NCBI GenBank assembly: GCA_030832695.1
Contig: JAURIP010000091.1
Coordinates: forward strand, 1 to 6,663
Direction: 5' to 3'
Source of the DNA: Sediminibacterium sp.
Lineage (GTDB): Bacteria > Bacteroidota > Bacteroidia > Chitinophagales > Chitinophagaceae
DNA length: 6,663 bases
Made by a program: the position numbers and the translations under genes. Shown here in pieces: positions 1 to 6,663 of the stretch. How positions within the stretch are numbered: the first letter of the stretch is position 1; each line of letters opens with the position of its first letter. A model generated the notes under the pieces. It saw nothing but the letters and a program-made list of their open reading frames with translations, was not told where the DNA came from and made no database searches.

Positions 1-1764
1 AGAAATTTTTATCCTATTAGTTTTATTAAAAAGTATTTGGACATCATGGCTTTGTATAAGTTCAATACTTTTCATTGGCACTTAACTGATGGGCCTGGTT
101 GGAGATTACAAATCAATAGCTATCCCAAATTAACATCGATGGCTGCATTCCGAACACATAACGATTGGAAAAGTTGGTGGAATAATGAACGAAAGTATTT
201 ATCCGAGGGGGATCCCAATGCTTATGGTGGTTATTACACACAAGAACAAGCGAAGGATATTGTTTCCTATGCAAGCGCACGTGGTATTACGGTGATTCCA
301 GAAATTGAAATGCCTGGACATTCTGAGGAAGTATTAGCTGCTTACCCCGAACTTTCCTGTTCTGGCAAACCCTATGTAAATGATGTGTTTTGTGCAGGAA
401 ATGAAGCGAGTTTTGAATTTATTGAAAAAGTATTGACTGAGGTAATGGCCATCTTCCCATCTAAGTACATTCATATTGGTGGCGATGAAGCGGGCAAAGG
501 TGCTTGGAAAAAATGTCCCAAATGTCAATTAAGAATTAAAAATGAATCCTTAAAAAATGAAGAGGAGCTACAAAGTTATTTAGTGAAGCGTGTCGAAAAA
601 TTCTTAAATAAAAACAATAGAAACTTATTAGGCTGGGATGAAATTATAGAAGGGGGTTTGAGTCCGAATGCAACGGTGATGAGTTGGAGAGGCGAAAAAG
701 GAGGCATTCAAGCAGCGAATGAAAATCACGATGTAATCATGACACCGGGTGGTGAAACTTATTTTGATGCTTATCAAAACATTCCTTCCACACAACCCGA
801 AGCGATTGGTGGTTACTTGCCTATGAAACGCGTGTACAACTACAATCCTGTACCAGCCATACTTCCCCTTGACAAACAAAAATATATCAAGGGCACGCAG
901 GGACAATTATGGTCAGAATATATACCAAGCACTAATCATCTTGAATATATGTCTTTCCCTAGAGCCATTGCTTTAAGTGAGGTTGGATGGACGCCTATTG
1001 AAAATAAAAACTTTGATAATTTTAGCAGTCGCTTACAAAGTCACTATTTATTATTACAAAAATTAAATGTTAACTACTACCGACCTTCCACCATTGTAGA
1101 AGTTTTTTCAGCACCTGACATGAGCGCCAAAAAAAATAAAATAAATTTTACTTCGGAAATTTTTAATGCGAATATCAGATACACCATTGATGGAACAACG
1201 CCTTCGAACAATTCATTAAAATATGAACAGCCCTTTTATGTAGGTGGGGAAGTAACTATTAAAGCTTCAGTGATTACGAGTGATGGGGTGGTTCAGGAGC
1301 CCACTACTTATTTTTCCAATTACCATAAAGCGATTGGTAAAAAAGTAAAGTTCAATACCCTTTGGGATAAAAGCTATCCAGCACAAACGGAATCCACGCT
1401 GACCAATGGGATCATTGGTAGCATTACTTATTCGGATAAACAATGGTTGGGTTATTTAATTGATTTTGATGTGGTGGTAGACATGGATAGTATTACCAGC
1501 ATCAATAAAATAGGACTTCGATTTATGCAGTATGTAGGAGCAGGTGTGTATATGCCTAAGTCTGTTTCCTATTCATTCTCCAATGATGGTATTAATTTTA
1601 CTACACCGATCAAGTTTGAAAATACAATTCCTGATACGGATCGCAAGCTTTCCTTTAAAACTTTTGAAACCTTATTAAGCAATACATCCGCTAGGTATAT
1701 TCGTGTACAAGCAGATAATTCCCGACGACAATTTTTATTCACGGATGAAGTAATTGTGAATTAA
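1..1764 (+). CDS. Beta-N-acetylhexosaminidase, glycoside hydrolase family 20 (5'-truncated by window edge)
   Basis: The frame is open from base 1, and the residues before the first possible start already match GH20 (PISFIKKY, then HWHLTD at window residues 25-30), so the gene begins outside the window. GH20 enzymes remove terminal GlcNAc or GalNAc from glycans by substrate-assisted catalysis. Visible landmarks, in window numbering, are EIEMPGH (101-107), the catalytic Asp-Glu pair D162-E163 in HIGGDEAG, W229 in MSWRG, Y254 in GGETYFD, and GTQGQLWSE (298-306). The catalytic barrel ends near residue 343. A chitobiase/hexosaminidase C-terminal module follows (about 360-435, with RYTIDGTTP at 393-401), then a discoidin/F5-8C-like beta module (about 440-587) that may bind carbohydrate. 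The missing N-terminus should hold a signal peptide and the GH20b domain. No type IX secretion tail is seen at the C-terminus. Substrate (chitin oligomers, muropeptides or host glycans) cannot be decided. The family call is secure; the export and substrate statements are inference. Confidence 0.95.
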   Translation, partial: RNFYPISFIKKYLDIMALYKFNTFHWHLTDGPGWRLQINSYPKLTSMAAFRTHNDWKSWWNNERKYLSEGDPNAYGGYYTQEQAKDIVSYASARGITVIPEIEMPGHSEEVLAAYPELSCSGKPYVNDVFCAGNEASFEFIEKVLTEVMAIFPSKYIHIGGDEAGKGAWKKCPKCQLRIKNESLKNEEELQSYLVKRVEKFLNKNNRNLLGWDEIIEGGLSPNATVMSWRGEKGGIQAANENHDVIMTPGGETYFDAYQNIPSTQPEAIGGYLPMKRVYNYNPVPAILPLDKQKYIKGTQGQLWSEYIPSTNHLEYMSFPRAIALSEVGWTPIENKNFDNFSSRLQSHYLLLQKLNVNYYRPSTIVEVFSAPDMSAKKNKINFTSEIFNANIRYTIDGTTPSNNSLKYEQPFYVGGEVTIKASVITSDGVVQEPTTYFSNYHKAIGKKVKFNTLWDKSYPAQTESTLTNGIIGSITYSDKQWLGYLIDFDVVVDMDSITSINKIGLRFMQYVGAGVYMPKSVSYSFSNDGINFTTPIKFENTIPDTDRKLSFKTFETLLSNTSARYIRVQADNSRRQFLFTDEVIVN

Positions 1765-1784
1765 TATGCTTTACAATTTTTTTT
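1752..1784 (+). terminator. Candidate AU-rich intrinsic terminator of the GH20 gene
   Basis: AATTGTGAA (1752-1760) can pair with TTTACAATT (1770-1778) as nine pairs with one G-U, around a 9-base loop that contains the GH20 stop codon. A T run follows directly (1779-1784). The stem is weak because it is AU-rich. There is no T run on the opposite side, so it could serve only the plus-strand gene. It overlaps the last codons of the convergent gene. Confidence 0.4.
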
Positions 1785-4700
1785 CAGGATATTTCATTTT
1801 CCCTTTTGAATAATTCCAAATAATTTTATTCATTAAATCATCTTTTCCGCCATCTACTTCATTAAAGGCTTCATTTTGAGATAAGATTGCATACTTTTTT
1901 GCTTGTCCTGTTAAACTTGACAATGGTTTGTTTCTTTGATCCAATGGAATATTGTTTGGAATGAAATTATAATTGAATGTCTTTTTTTGTGTGGCAAAGC
2001 AATCCGTCATCAATCTAGAAGTTGCATCCATGATATTCATTGGTGGAATTCCTAGAATTTGTTCTATTGTTCTTAACATAGAAACCTGATTATAATGGGT
2101 GGTTACTAATTTTTCAGATGCATAAGGACTAACTACCAATCCAATGGTTCTGTATGCGGAAATATGATCCCAGCCGCCTTGTGAATCATCTTCAGTAATA
2201 AATACCACCGTTGAATCCCAGGATTTACTTTTTGAAATCATGTCGATAATTCTTCCTAATGCCAAATCATTGTCAGCAACCATTGCGTTAGGTGTTGGAA
2301 AATTTGGAGACGTACCCGATGTATGATCATTGGGTAAGGAAAGAACCATCAAGTTCGGTAGTTCCTTTTTTGCCTCTAGGTCCTTCCATTCCGCTATAAA
2401 TATATCGGCCCTTTGTTGGTCACTAAATGTGATATTATCGCAGTCAGGGAAGGTGGGCGAAATAATTGGATTTAATCTTGCAATAGTAGTTTTGTTAGTC
2501 CAATTGGGTTTTTGTCCGTCGGTATAATTTTTATATAAGTCAAACCAATTTAATTTACGATCATATTCGGTTTCACAAGCTTCACCATAAACACGTACTG
2601 TTTTTCCGTGATCTAATGCATGATTCCAAATAAATCCAGCCTTATTATAAACCATTGCATCTTCTTGACGATGCGGATAACTCCTAAACCAAGCACGCAC
2701 ATTTTTTTCTACATAATCTGAAACCATCCCGGCATCCGTCCACTGATGTCCTTCGGCAGATGATTTTCCAGAAGCATTATAATCATCCATATATCCAAAT
2801 TGCTTAGCAATTGCGTGGGTATTGGGTGTGATGTTATTTCCAAAAACACATAATGTACTATCTGCTCTACTTCCCTTCATGTCACCAAACACTTGATCGT
2901 AGGTTTTATTTTCTTTGATTATATAAACTACATGCTTAAACACCGAAGGCTCGCCGATTCTTTCTGGTACTGGTTTAGCCGCAATATTGGGTCTTGGTTG
3001 TAAAGCAAGGGCTTCTGTTCTATTTAATAAATTTAATTGTGCTACTTCCTGCGTATATATTTTTAAAGTACTGCTATTGGGTATTGGAATAATACTGATT
3101 GAAGCTAATTCCTGATGAATGGATCTAGCTTTTTTCACTTGATCCACTACATTAGCCCCATCCGATTCTAGATTGGCAACAACCAATTGATCACCTACTA
3201 TTTGCAAACCTGCCGGATAAGCTTCCGTAGGAATAAAACCCAGTACCATTGATTTTCCTACACCACTCATTGCTGATTTTTTTCCAAGTTGTATTTCCGC
3301 AATTGCATTATCTAATCCATTGGACACATATAATTTTTTTCCGTCTTTACTTAATGTTAAACCATTGGGCGTGCTACCTTGTAGTGATTTTCCCAACAAG
3401 CCAACAAAAATATGCTCAACTATGGTATTTGTTTTTACTTGTATCACAGTAATTTCATCACTTGACCCATTGGCAACATAAATATATTGTCCATCAGGCG
3501 AAGCCTTTATAACGTTGGGGTGTAACCCTGTTATTAATTCCTTCAACAACTTACCAGTTTGTGCATTGAAAACAGAGACACTGCCGCCCGCAGTAGCGCC
3601 TGTTACAGGATTGGTATACGCAAGGCCCCATGGTACACCAGCTGCTTCCTTGGTGGTATCAGTTACTGTTTGTCCCGCCCAATTGGAAACAAAAACTTTT
3701 TGATCTGATACTGCAACACCATAAGGTGCCACACCTGTAGCCGCTGTCCAAATTATTTGTTTTGTTGTCCAATCTAATTTTACCAATTCATTATTACCAT
3801 TCAATGTAACATACATGACTATTTTATTGTTTTCCTTGAGGACTTCAATTTCATTGGGTAATGCATTTTTAGCGGGTGCTTTTTTAGGAAATGGAATCGA
3901 TACTACTCCTTTTATTCCATTACGCCATTCTGCAATCATGATACTGGCATTTTCTCCGGATTTGTTTGCCGCTCCCCAAGCGATATAGGTGTTTCCACTA
4001 TCCTTGAAAACTTTGATGCCTGAATAAGTGCTTGCATAATTTCGATATTTTGCCTGTTCATCAAACAACCATTGGTCAATCATTTTTTGCTGCTGTAAAT
4101 CATAAATATAAATGCCATTACGTTCTTCAATGGCGACCAAATTTGTATCCTTTAAAACAGCGATATCAAGCGCATGATTTTCTAAGGAGGGTTTTCCAAA
4201 ACGAATTACTTCACCTGCCGATTTAATGATTCTGTTGTAGGGTAACAAACGAACTTGTTTATTTCTGGCAACAAGGAAATCTGCAAGTGCATTAATCTTA
4301 TCTGTATTAAGAAAATCAACCTGCATTTCAATCAATCCTTCCCATGCAGCTGGATAATCAGGGGTTGCCCAAAGACGAACAGGTTTACCATACGCATGGC
4401 CTTTTTCGATGGCAGCGGCTACTTTTTCCTTTTCATTTTCTTGGAGTGGAAATGTAAACTTGGACTTTATAAATGTATAGAAGCTTTCACTTAGTAACGC
4501 AATTTTTGATAATTGTACCTTATTATATTCTTTCCCTAATGTACCATCAAACCAAATAAAGTTAGGATAAGTTGCATATAAACTATCTGCTGGTCGATTT
4601 CCTGAAATAACAATTTTAAAATTTTTATTTTGAATTATAAAAGGATATTTTTTTAATACACTTATTAAAGTATCAAGGGTTGCAACACCTTGTGTTTTAA

Positions 4701-5001
4701 TATCAATTAAAAGTTGAAGTTTACGATCCCCATTACGATAAGCCGTTAGTGGCTGTAGATAAAGGCTTTCAATGGTTTTGGTGCTATCTAATTGTTTGGG
4801 TTCATGTGCAACAAGTAACTTTCCCTTGACCAAATATATGTCTGCTTCCATGGACCCAAATTGTTCATTATAAGCCATATAGAATGGTCTTTGTTGTTCA
4901 TAATCATTATGCGAATGCGCATTGGCAGCACTATAAATAATGGATTGTGCTTTTGTCCCAATCACCATAAAAAACAAGACAGTGGAAAGTAGGTATTTCA
5001 T
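1771..5001 (-). CDS. Secreted three-domain protein: GDPD/PI-PLC-like domain, YncE-like beta-propeller, PF04185-type phosphoesterase
   Basis: This 1076-residue protein starts with a Sec signal peptide (hydrophobic 3-15, probable cut after TKA at 16-18), so it acts in the periplasm or outside the cell. Residues about 24-248 resemble glycerophosphodiester phosphodiesterase/PI-PLC-like proteins. AHSHNDY holds H29 and H31, MEAD holds E52 and D54, H66 lies in VAHE and D100-K102 in LIDIKT, which together make a plausible intact metal and acid-base site. At about 250 the sequence changes to LLPYNRII, where YncE/phosphoesterase proteins normally begin after their signal peptide. The propeller (about 255-680) has YVTN-like strands ending at N440, N511, N561 and N610. 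The phosphoesterase domain (about 688-1010) shows KENKTYD (696-702), SSAEGHQW (747-754), LPNDHT (889-894) and TEDD..GGWDH (936-946), which are PF04185/alkaline-phosphatase-superfamily metal and nucleophile regions. The propeller plus phosphoesterase pair is a known Bacteroidota architecture; the added N-terminal enzyme is unusual. Substrate is unknown; phospholipid or phosphodiester hydrolysis is inferred. The start has no clear Shine-Dalgarno, as is normal in this phylum. recO lies 82 bp upstream on the same strand. Confidence 0.85.
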   Translation of the reverse strand: MKYLLSTVLFFMVIGTKAQSIIYSAANAHSHNDYEQQRPFYMAYNEQFGSMEADIYLVKGKLLVAHEPKQLDSTKTIESLYLQPLTAYRNGDRKLQLLIDIKTQGVATLDTLISVLKKYPFIIQNKNFKIVISGNRPADSLYATYPNFIWFDGTLGKEYNKVQLSKIALLSESFYTFIKSKFTFPLQENEKEKVAAAIEKGHAYGKPVRLWATPDYPAAWEGLIEMQVDFLNTDKINALADFLVARNKQVRLLPYNRIIKSAGEVIRFGKPSLENHALDIAVLKDTNLVAIEERNGIYIYDLQQQKMIDQWLFDEQAKYRNYASTYSGIKVFKDSGNTYIAWGAANKSGENASIMIAEWRNGIKGVVSIPFPKKAPAKNALPNEIEVLKENNKIVMYVTLNGNNELVKLDWTTKQIIWTAATGVAPYGVAVSDQKVFVSNWAGQTVTDTTKEAAGVPWGLAYTNPVTGATAGGSVSVFNAQTGKLLKELITGLHPNVIKASPDGQYIYVANGSSDEITVIQVKTNTIVEHIFVGLLGKSLQGSTPNGLTLSKDGKKLYVSNGLDNAIAEIQLGKKSAMSGVGKSMVLGFIPTEAYPAGLQIVGDQLVVANLESDGANVVDQVKKARSIHQELASISIIPIPNSSTLKIYTQEVAQLNLLNRTEALALQPRPNIAAKPVPERIGEPSVFKHVVYIIKENKTYDQVFGDMKGSRADSTLCVFGNNITPNTHAIAKQFGYMDDYNASGKSSAEGHQWTDAGMVSDYVEKNVRAWFRSYPHRQEDAMVYNKAGFIWNHALDHGKTVRVYGEACETEYDRKLNWFDLYKNYTDGQKPNWTNKTTIARLNPIISPTFPDCDNITFSDQQRADIFIAEWKDLEAKKELPNLMVLSLPNDHTSGTSPNFPTPNAMVADNDLALGRIIDMISKSKSWDSTVVFITEDDSQGGWDHISAYRTIGLVVSPYASEKLVTTHYNQVSMLRTIEQILGIPPMNIMDATSRLMTDCFATQKKTFNYNFIPNNIPLDQRNKPLSSLTGQAKKYAILSQNEAFNEVDGGKDDLMNKIIWNYSKGKMKYPEKKL

Positions 5002-5083
5002 ATTGACTATTTAAGTTGGCATATTACAATTATTACCTTAAGAAATAAAATTAAAACTATTATTGTATTATTAATTCAAAATA
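5002..5083 (-). other. Intergenic region between recO and the three-domain phosphoesterase gene
   Basis: This 82-bp, strongly AT-rich gap should hold any separate promoter of the downstream gene. I found no exact TAnnTTTG box on the minus strand; the nearest is TATTTTG (5083 to 5077), which has one base too few between TA and TTTG. I also saw no convincing stem followed by a T run. Read-through from recO is therefore possible but unproven. Confidence 0.5.
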
Positions 5084-5818
5084 CTAATGCAGTATGGATT
5101 GCAGGATGGGAAGAGATTTAATTTCACTGAATTTTTTATAGTGCCAACTGAGCGACAACTGGAATAGTTCTAATATTTTTTTCCGTTGCGCACCGCTTAA
5201 AGAAATTGTTTCCAAATCATTATAAAATTGCACGGCTAAAAAATTAGAAGCTACTTGTGCGGTTTGCGCTTCCAAATAATAAGGATGCGCCGGTGGCTTT
5301 GAAACAAACTCTCCTTCCTTAATATCAAGTATCGGTGTTTCGTTGCTATACTTTCCTTGCAAACCAAATCCCATGGTTTGACTTAAGTGTATTAAAAAAT
5401 AAATGGGCAAATTACTCACTAACCCTGCGCCTCCTTTATCGAGTTGCTTAAAAGTGTCCTCAATTAAATAAAACATTTCTGGGTGTGGTTCGGGCTGCAT
5501 GGTTTGTTGCAACACTTCTACAATATATAAGGCAACTGCATTTCGGAGCACATCGGAATAAACATTTTGATATACATAATCCCAACTTACTTCCTTAACC
5601 ATTTGCATCGCTTTCATGGGTGTATGATATACTTCCATTTGCAATATTGCAGCGGGTTGATAAAACACGCCTTTGTTGGCACCTTTTTTACTGGTAACTC
5701 TAGCGCCTTTAATAATATATTGTTGTAATCCAAAGAGTTCCGTATACGCGCTCATGATGATACTTGTATCCCCATATTTGGTGACACGTAATACAATACC
5801 CTTGGTGTTATGTAACAT
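5084..5818 (-). CDS. recO: DNA repair protein RecO
   Basis: This 244-residue protein begins MLHNTKGIVLRVTKYGDTS, the typical RecO N-terminus, where an incoming strand turns into an OB-fold (about 1-80: TSIIMSAYTELFG, YIIKGAR). The rest is the helical C-terminal domain, with conserved features such as LYIVEVL, FYLIED, IYFLIHL and a C-terminal LELFQLSLSWHY helix. RecO binds single-stranded DNA and SSB and works with RecR to load RecA in RecF-pathway gap repair in the cytoplasm. Length is normal for the family. The whole chain contains no cysteine, so the four-cysteine zinc motif found in some RecO proteins is absent; I believe this is common in Bacteroidota. The ATG at 5818 places the OB-fold start correctly and lies 16 bases below a perfect -7 box. 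The stop is TAG. higBA diverges upstream, and the large phosphoesterase gene follows on the same strand. Confidence 0.93.
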   Translation of the reverse strand: MLHNTKGIVLRVTKYGDTSIIMSAYTELFGLQQYIIKGARVTSKKGANKGVFYQPAAILQMEVYHTPMKAMQMVKEVSWDYVYQNVYSDVLRNAVALYIVEVLQQTMQPEPHPEMFYLIEDTFKQLDKGGAGLVSNLPIYFLIHLSQTMGFGLQGKYSNETPILDIKEGEFVSKPPAHPYYLEAQTAQVASNFLAVQFYNDLETISLSGAQRKKILELFQLSLSWHYKKFSEIKSLPILQSILH

Positions 5819-5834
5819 AGATTAAATACTAAAA

Positions 5835-5842
5835 CAAATATA
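5835..5842 (-). promoter_or_regulatory. Bacteroidota-type -7 promoter box for recO
   Basis: Read on the minus strand, the octamer TATATTTG matches the Bacteroidota sigma-ABfr -7 consensus TAnnTTTG exactly. It would start transcription roughly 5 to 7 bases downstream and give recO a leader of only about ten bases. No TTG-type -33 element is present at the usual 17-23 bp upstream, so the assignment rests on the -7 box and its position alone. Confidence 0.5.
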
Positions 5843-5877
5843 GCCATTTGGTGGGATTTTATTTATTTTATTGCTAT

Positions 5878-5902
5878 TAGTGTAAAGTGTAACTTTACAC
5901 TA
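5878..5902. promoter_or_regulatory. Probable HigA operator: 11-bp perfect inverted repeat at the higB start
   Basis: TAGTGTAAAGT (5878-5888) and ACTTTACACTA (5892-5902) are exact reverse complements around the 3-base centre GTA. The heptamer AGTGTAA also occurs twice in tandem (5879-5885 and 5886-5892) and once inverted (TTACACT, 5895-5901), which gives three half-sites and two possible dyads. The element ends one base before the higB ATG at 5904. Dyads in this position are the usual binding sites of HigA-type antitoxins, which repress their own operon alone or with toxin bound. That HigA binds here is inferred from position and symmetry. In RNA the same arms would form a hairpin against the start codon. 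Confidence 0.72.
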
Positions 5903-5903
5903 T

Positions 5904-6188
5904 ATGATCGTCATTATCAAGCACAAAGGTTTGAAGGAATTTTGGACAAAGGGGTTAAGCGGAAAGCTGCCCTCCGATCAAAAAAATAAAATTCGACTCA
6001 TATTAGACACTTTGAATGATGCCAACGAAATACCTCAAGATCTTATTCCATTTAAAAACTGGAACACCCATAAATTAAGAGGCGTCTATATTGGATTTTG
6101 GAGTATTACTGTAAAAGAAAATTGGAGAATTATTTTCAAATTTGATGGAAAAAATATAATAGACGTTGATTATCTTGATTATCATTAA
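5904..6188 (+). CDS. higB: HigB-type toxin (RelE superfamily mRNA interferase)
   Basis: This 94-residue basic protein matches the HigB branch of RelE-fold toxins, which cleave mRNA at the ribosome. Visible family features are KHKGLKEFW at the start (6-14), HKLRG at 56-60, GFWSI (64-68), NWRIIFKF (73-80) and the hallmark C-terminal end DVDYLDYH (87-94). H56, R75, Y93 and H94 fall where catalytic residues have been described in studied HigB proteins, so the toxin looks intact; this correspondence is by eye. The length is normal (about 92). The ATG at 5904 fits the family N-terminus, but it sits one base after the inverted repeat, leaving no room for an ordinary ribosome binding site. The toxin-before-antitoxin order is the rule for higBA. 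higA follows after 9 bp, so the two are surely co-transcribed. Confidence 0.9.
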   Translation: MIVIIKHKGLKEFWTKGLSGKLPSDQKNKIRLILDTLNDANEIPQDLIPFKNWNTHKLRGVYIGFWSITVKENWRIIFKFDGKNIIDVDYLDYH

Positions 6189-6197
6189 TAAAAAACA

Positions 6198-6500
6198 ATG
6201 AATAGAAAAATTAAACATAATACACATCCTGGTGAATTATTTAGAGAAGAAATAATTAATGCCTACGGATTAACAATTACTGAGGTAGCTGAAATGCTAG
6301 GCGTAACGCGTCCGGCCATATCCAACTTAGTAAATGAAAAAGCGGGTATGAGTCCGATGATGGCCTTAAGAATAGCAAAAGTATTTGGTGGAAACCCTGC
6401 TCTTTGGGTAAGAATGCAGGCTACTTATGACCTTAGAGAAGCCGAAAGCAACTGGGAAAATATTAAGCTAAAGCCCTATAAACATGCTCAAATAGCTTAA
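6198..6500 (+). CDS. higA: HigA-type antitoxin, XRE-family helix-turn-helix protein
   Basis: This 100-residue protein neutralises HigB and is expected to repress the operon. It opens with the HigA signature THPGELFREEI (9-19), followed by a helix-turn-helix (about 26-46: TITEVAEMLGVTRPAISNLV), the helix MSPMMALRIAKVFG (51-64) and the family tail NPALWVRMQATYDL (66-79). Unlike many antitoxins of other families, HigA proteins carry the DNA-binding domain centrally with little disordered tail, and this one fits. It starts 9 bp after the higB stop behind an A-rich stretch of the kind that supports initiation in Bacteroidota. The gene ends 21 bp from the convergent pheS stop; that gap is AT-only apart from one G, with no strong terminator. 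The likely operator is the dyad before higB. Confidence 0.92.
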   Translation: MNRKIKHNTHPGELFREEIINAYGLTITEVAEMLGVTRPAISNLVNEKAGMSPMMALRIAKVFGGNPALWVRMQATYDLREAESNWENIKLKPYKHAQIA

Positions 6501-6521
6501 TAATAAATTTATTTTATTTTG

Positions 6522-6663
<142 letters not shown>

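Noticed and set aside
37..45. TTG at 37 or ATG at 46 as the start of the GH20 gene
   Set aside because: The frame is open to base 1 and the upstream residues already match the GH20 family, so the true start is outside the window.
334..906. Minus-strand open frames opposite GH20
   Set aside because: They overlap conserved GH20 catalytic sequence and encode low-complexity, cysteine- and phenylalanine-rich shadows.
3249..3703. Plus-strand open frames inside the large minus-strand gene (also near 2330 and 4032-4494)
   Set aside because: They lie opposite a long, clearly coding frame and have no recognisable protein features; they are antisense shadows.
5077..5083. TATTTTG on the minus strand as the -7 box of the large phosphoesterase gene
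   Set aside because: It lacks one base of the TAnnTTTG spacing and would give a leader of about 70 bases; not supported.
5878..5902. The higB-proximal inverted repeat as a terminator or insertion-sequence end
   Set aside because: No T run follows on the plus strand, there is no transposase or matching second copy, and its position before a TA operon fits an operator better.

Overview
The window is AT-rich and reads as the chromosome of a Bacteroidota member, probably near Chitinophagaceae. That placement is inferred from the style of the proteins: a secreted GH20 with chitobiase-type C-terminal modules, a YncE-like propeller/phosphoesterase protein and a cysteine-free RecO. A perfect TAnnTTTG -7 box lies before recO, and no gene start has a clear Shine-Dalgarno sequence. 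No species can be named from the sequence alone.

Layout, left to right. (1) A plus-strand GH20 beta-N-acetylhexosaminidase gene runs in from outside the window and ends at 1764. (2) A 1076-residue secreted protein on the minus strand (1771-5001) faces it across only 6 bp. It joins a GDPD/PI-PLC-like domain, a YncE-like beta-propeller and a PF04185-type phosphoesterase in one chain. (3) recO (5084-5818, minus) lies 82 bp upstream of that gene in the same orientation. (4) A HigB-HigA type II toxin-antitoxin pair (5904-6500, plus) diverges from recO. An 11-bp perfect inverted repeat ends one base before the toxin start codon. (5) The 3' end of pheS (6522-6663, minus) closes the window.

Functional picture. 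The two large left-hand proteins are exported or probably exported hydrolases: one removes terminal hexosamines from chitin- or peptidoglycan-type sugars, the other is predicted to attack phosphodiesters or phosphomonoesters. They are convergent, so they do not form an operon. The right half is housekeeping (RecO repair, Phe-tRNA synthetase) with a compact toxin-antitoxin cassette between the two core genes. The most unusual items are the three-domain phosphoesterase fusion and the control region of higBA. No RNA gene, CRISPR array, insertion sequence or origin was seen. All intergenic gaps are under 90 bp.
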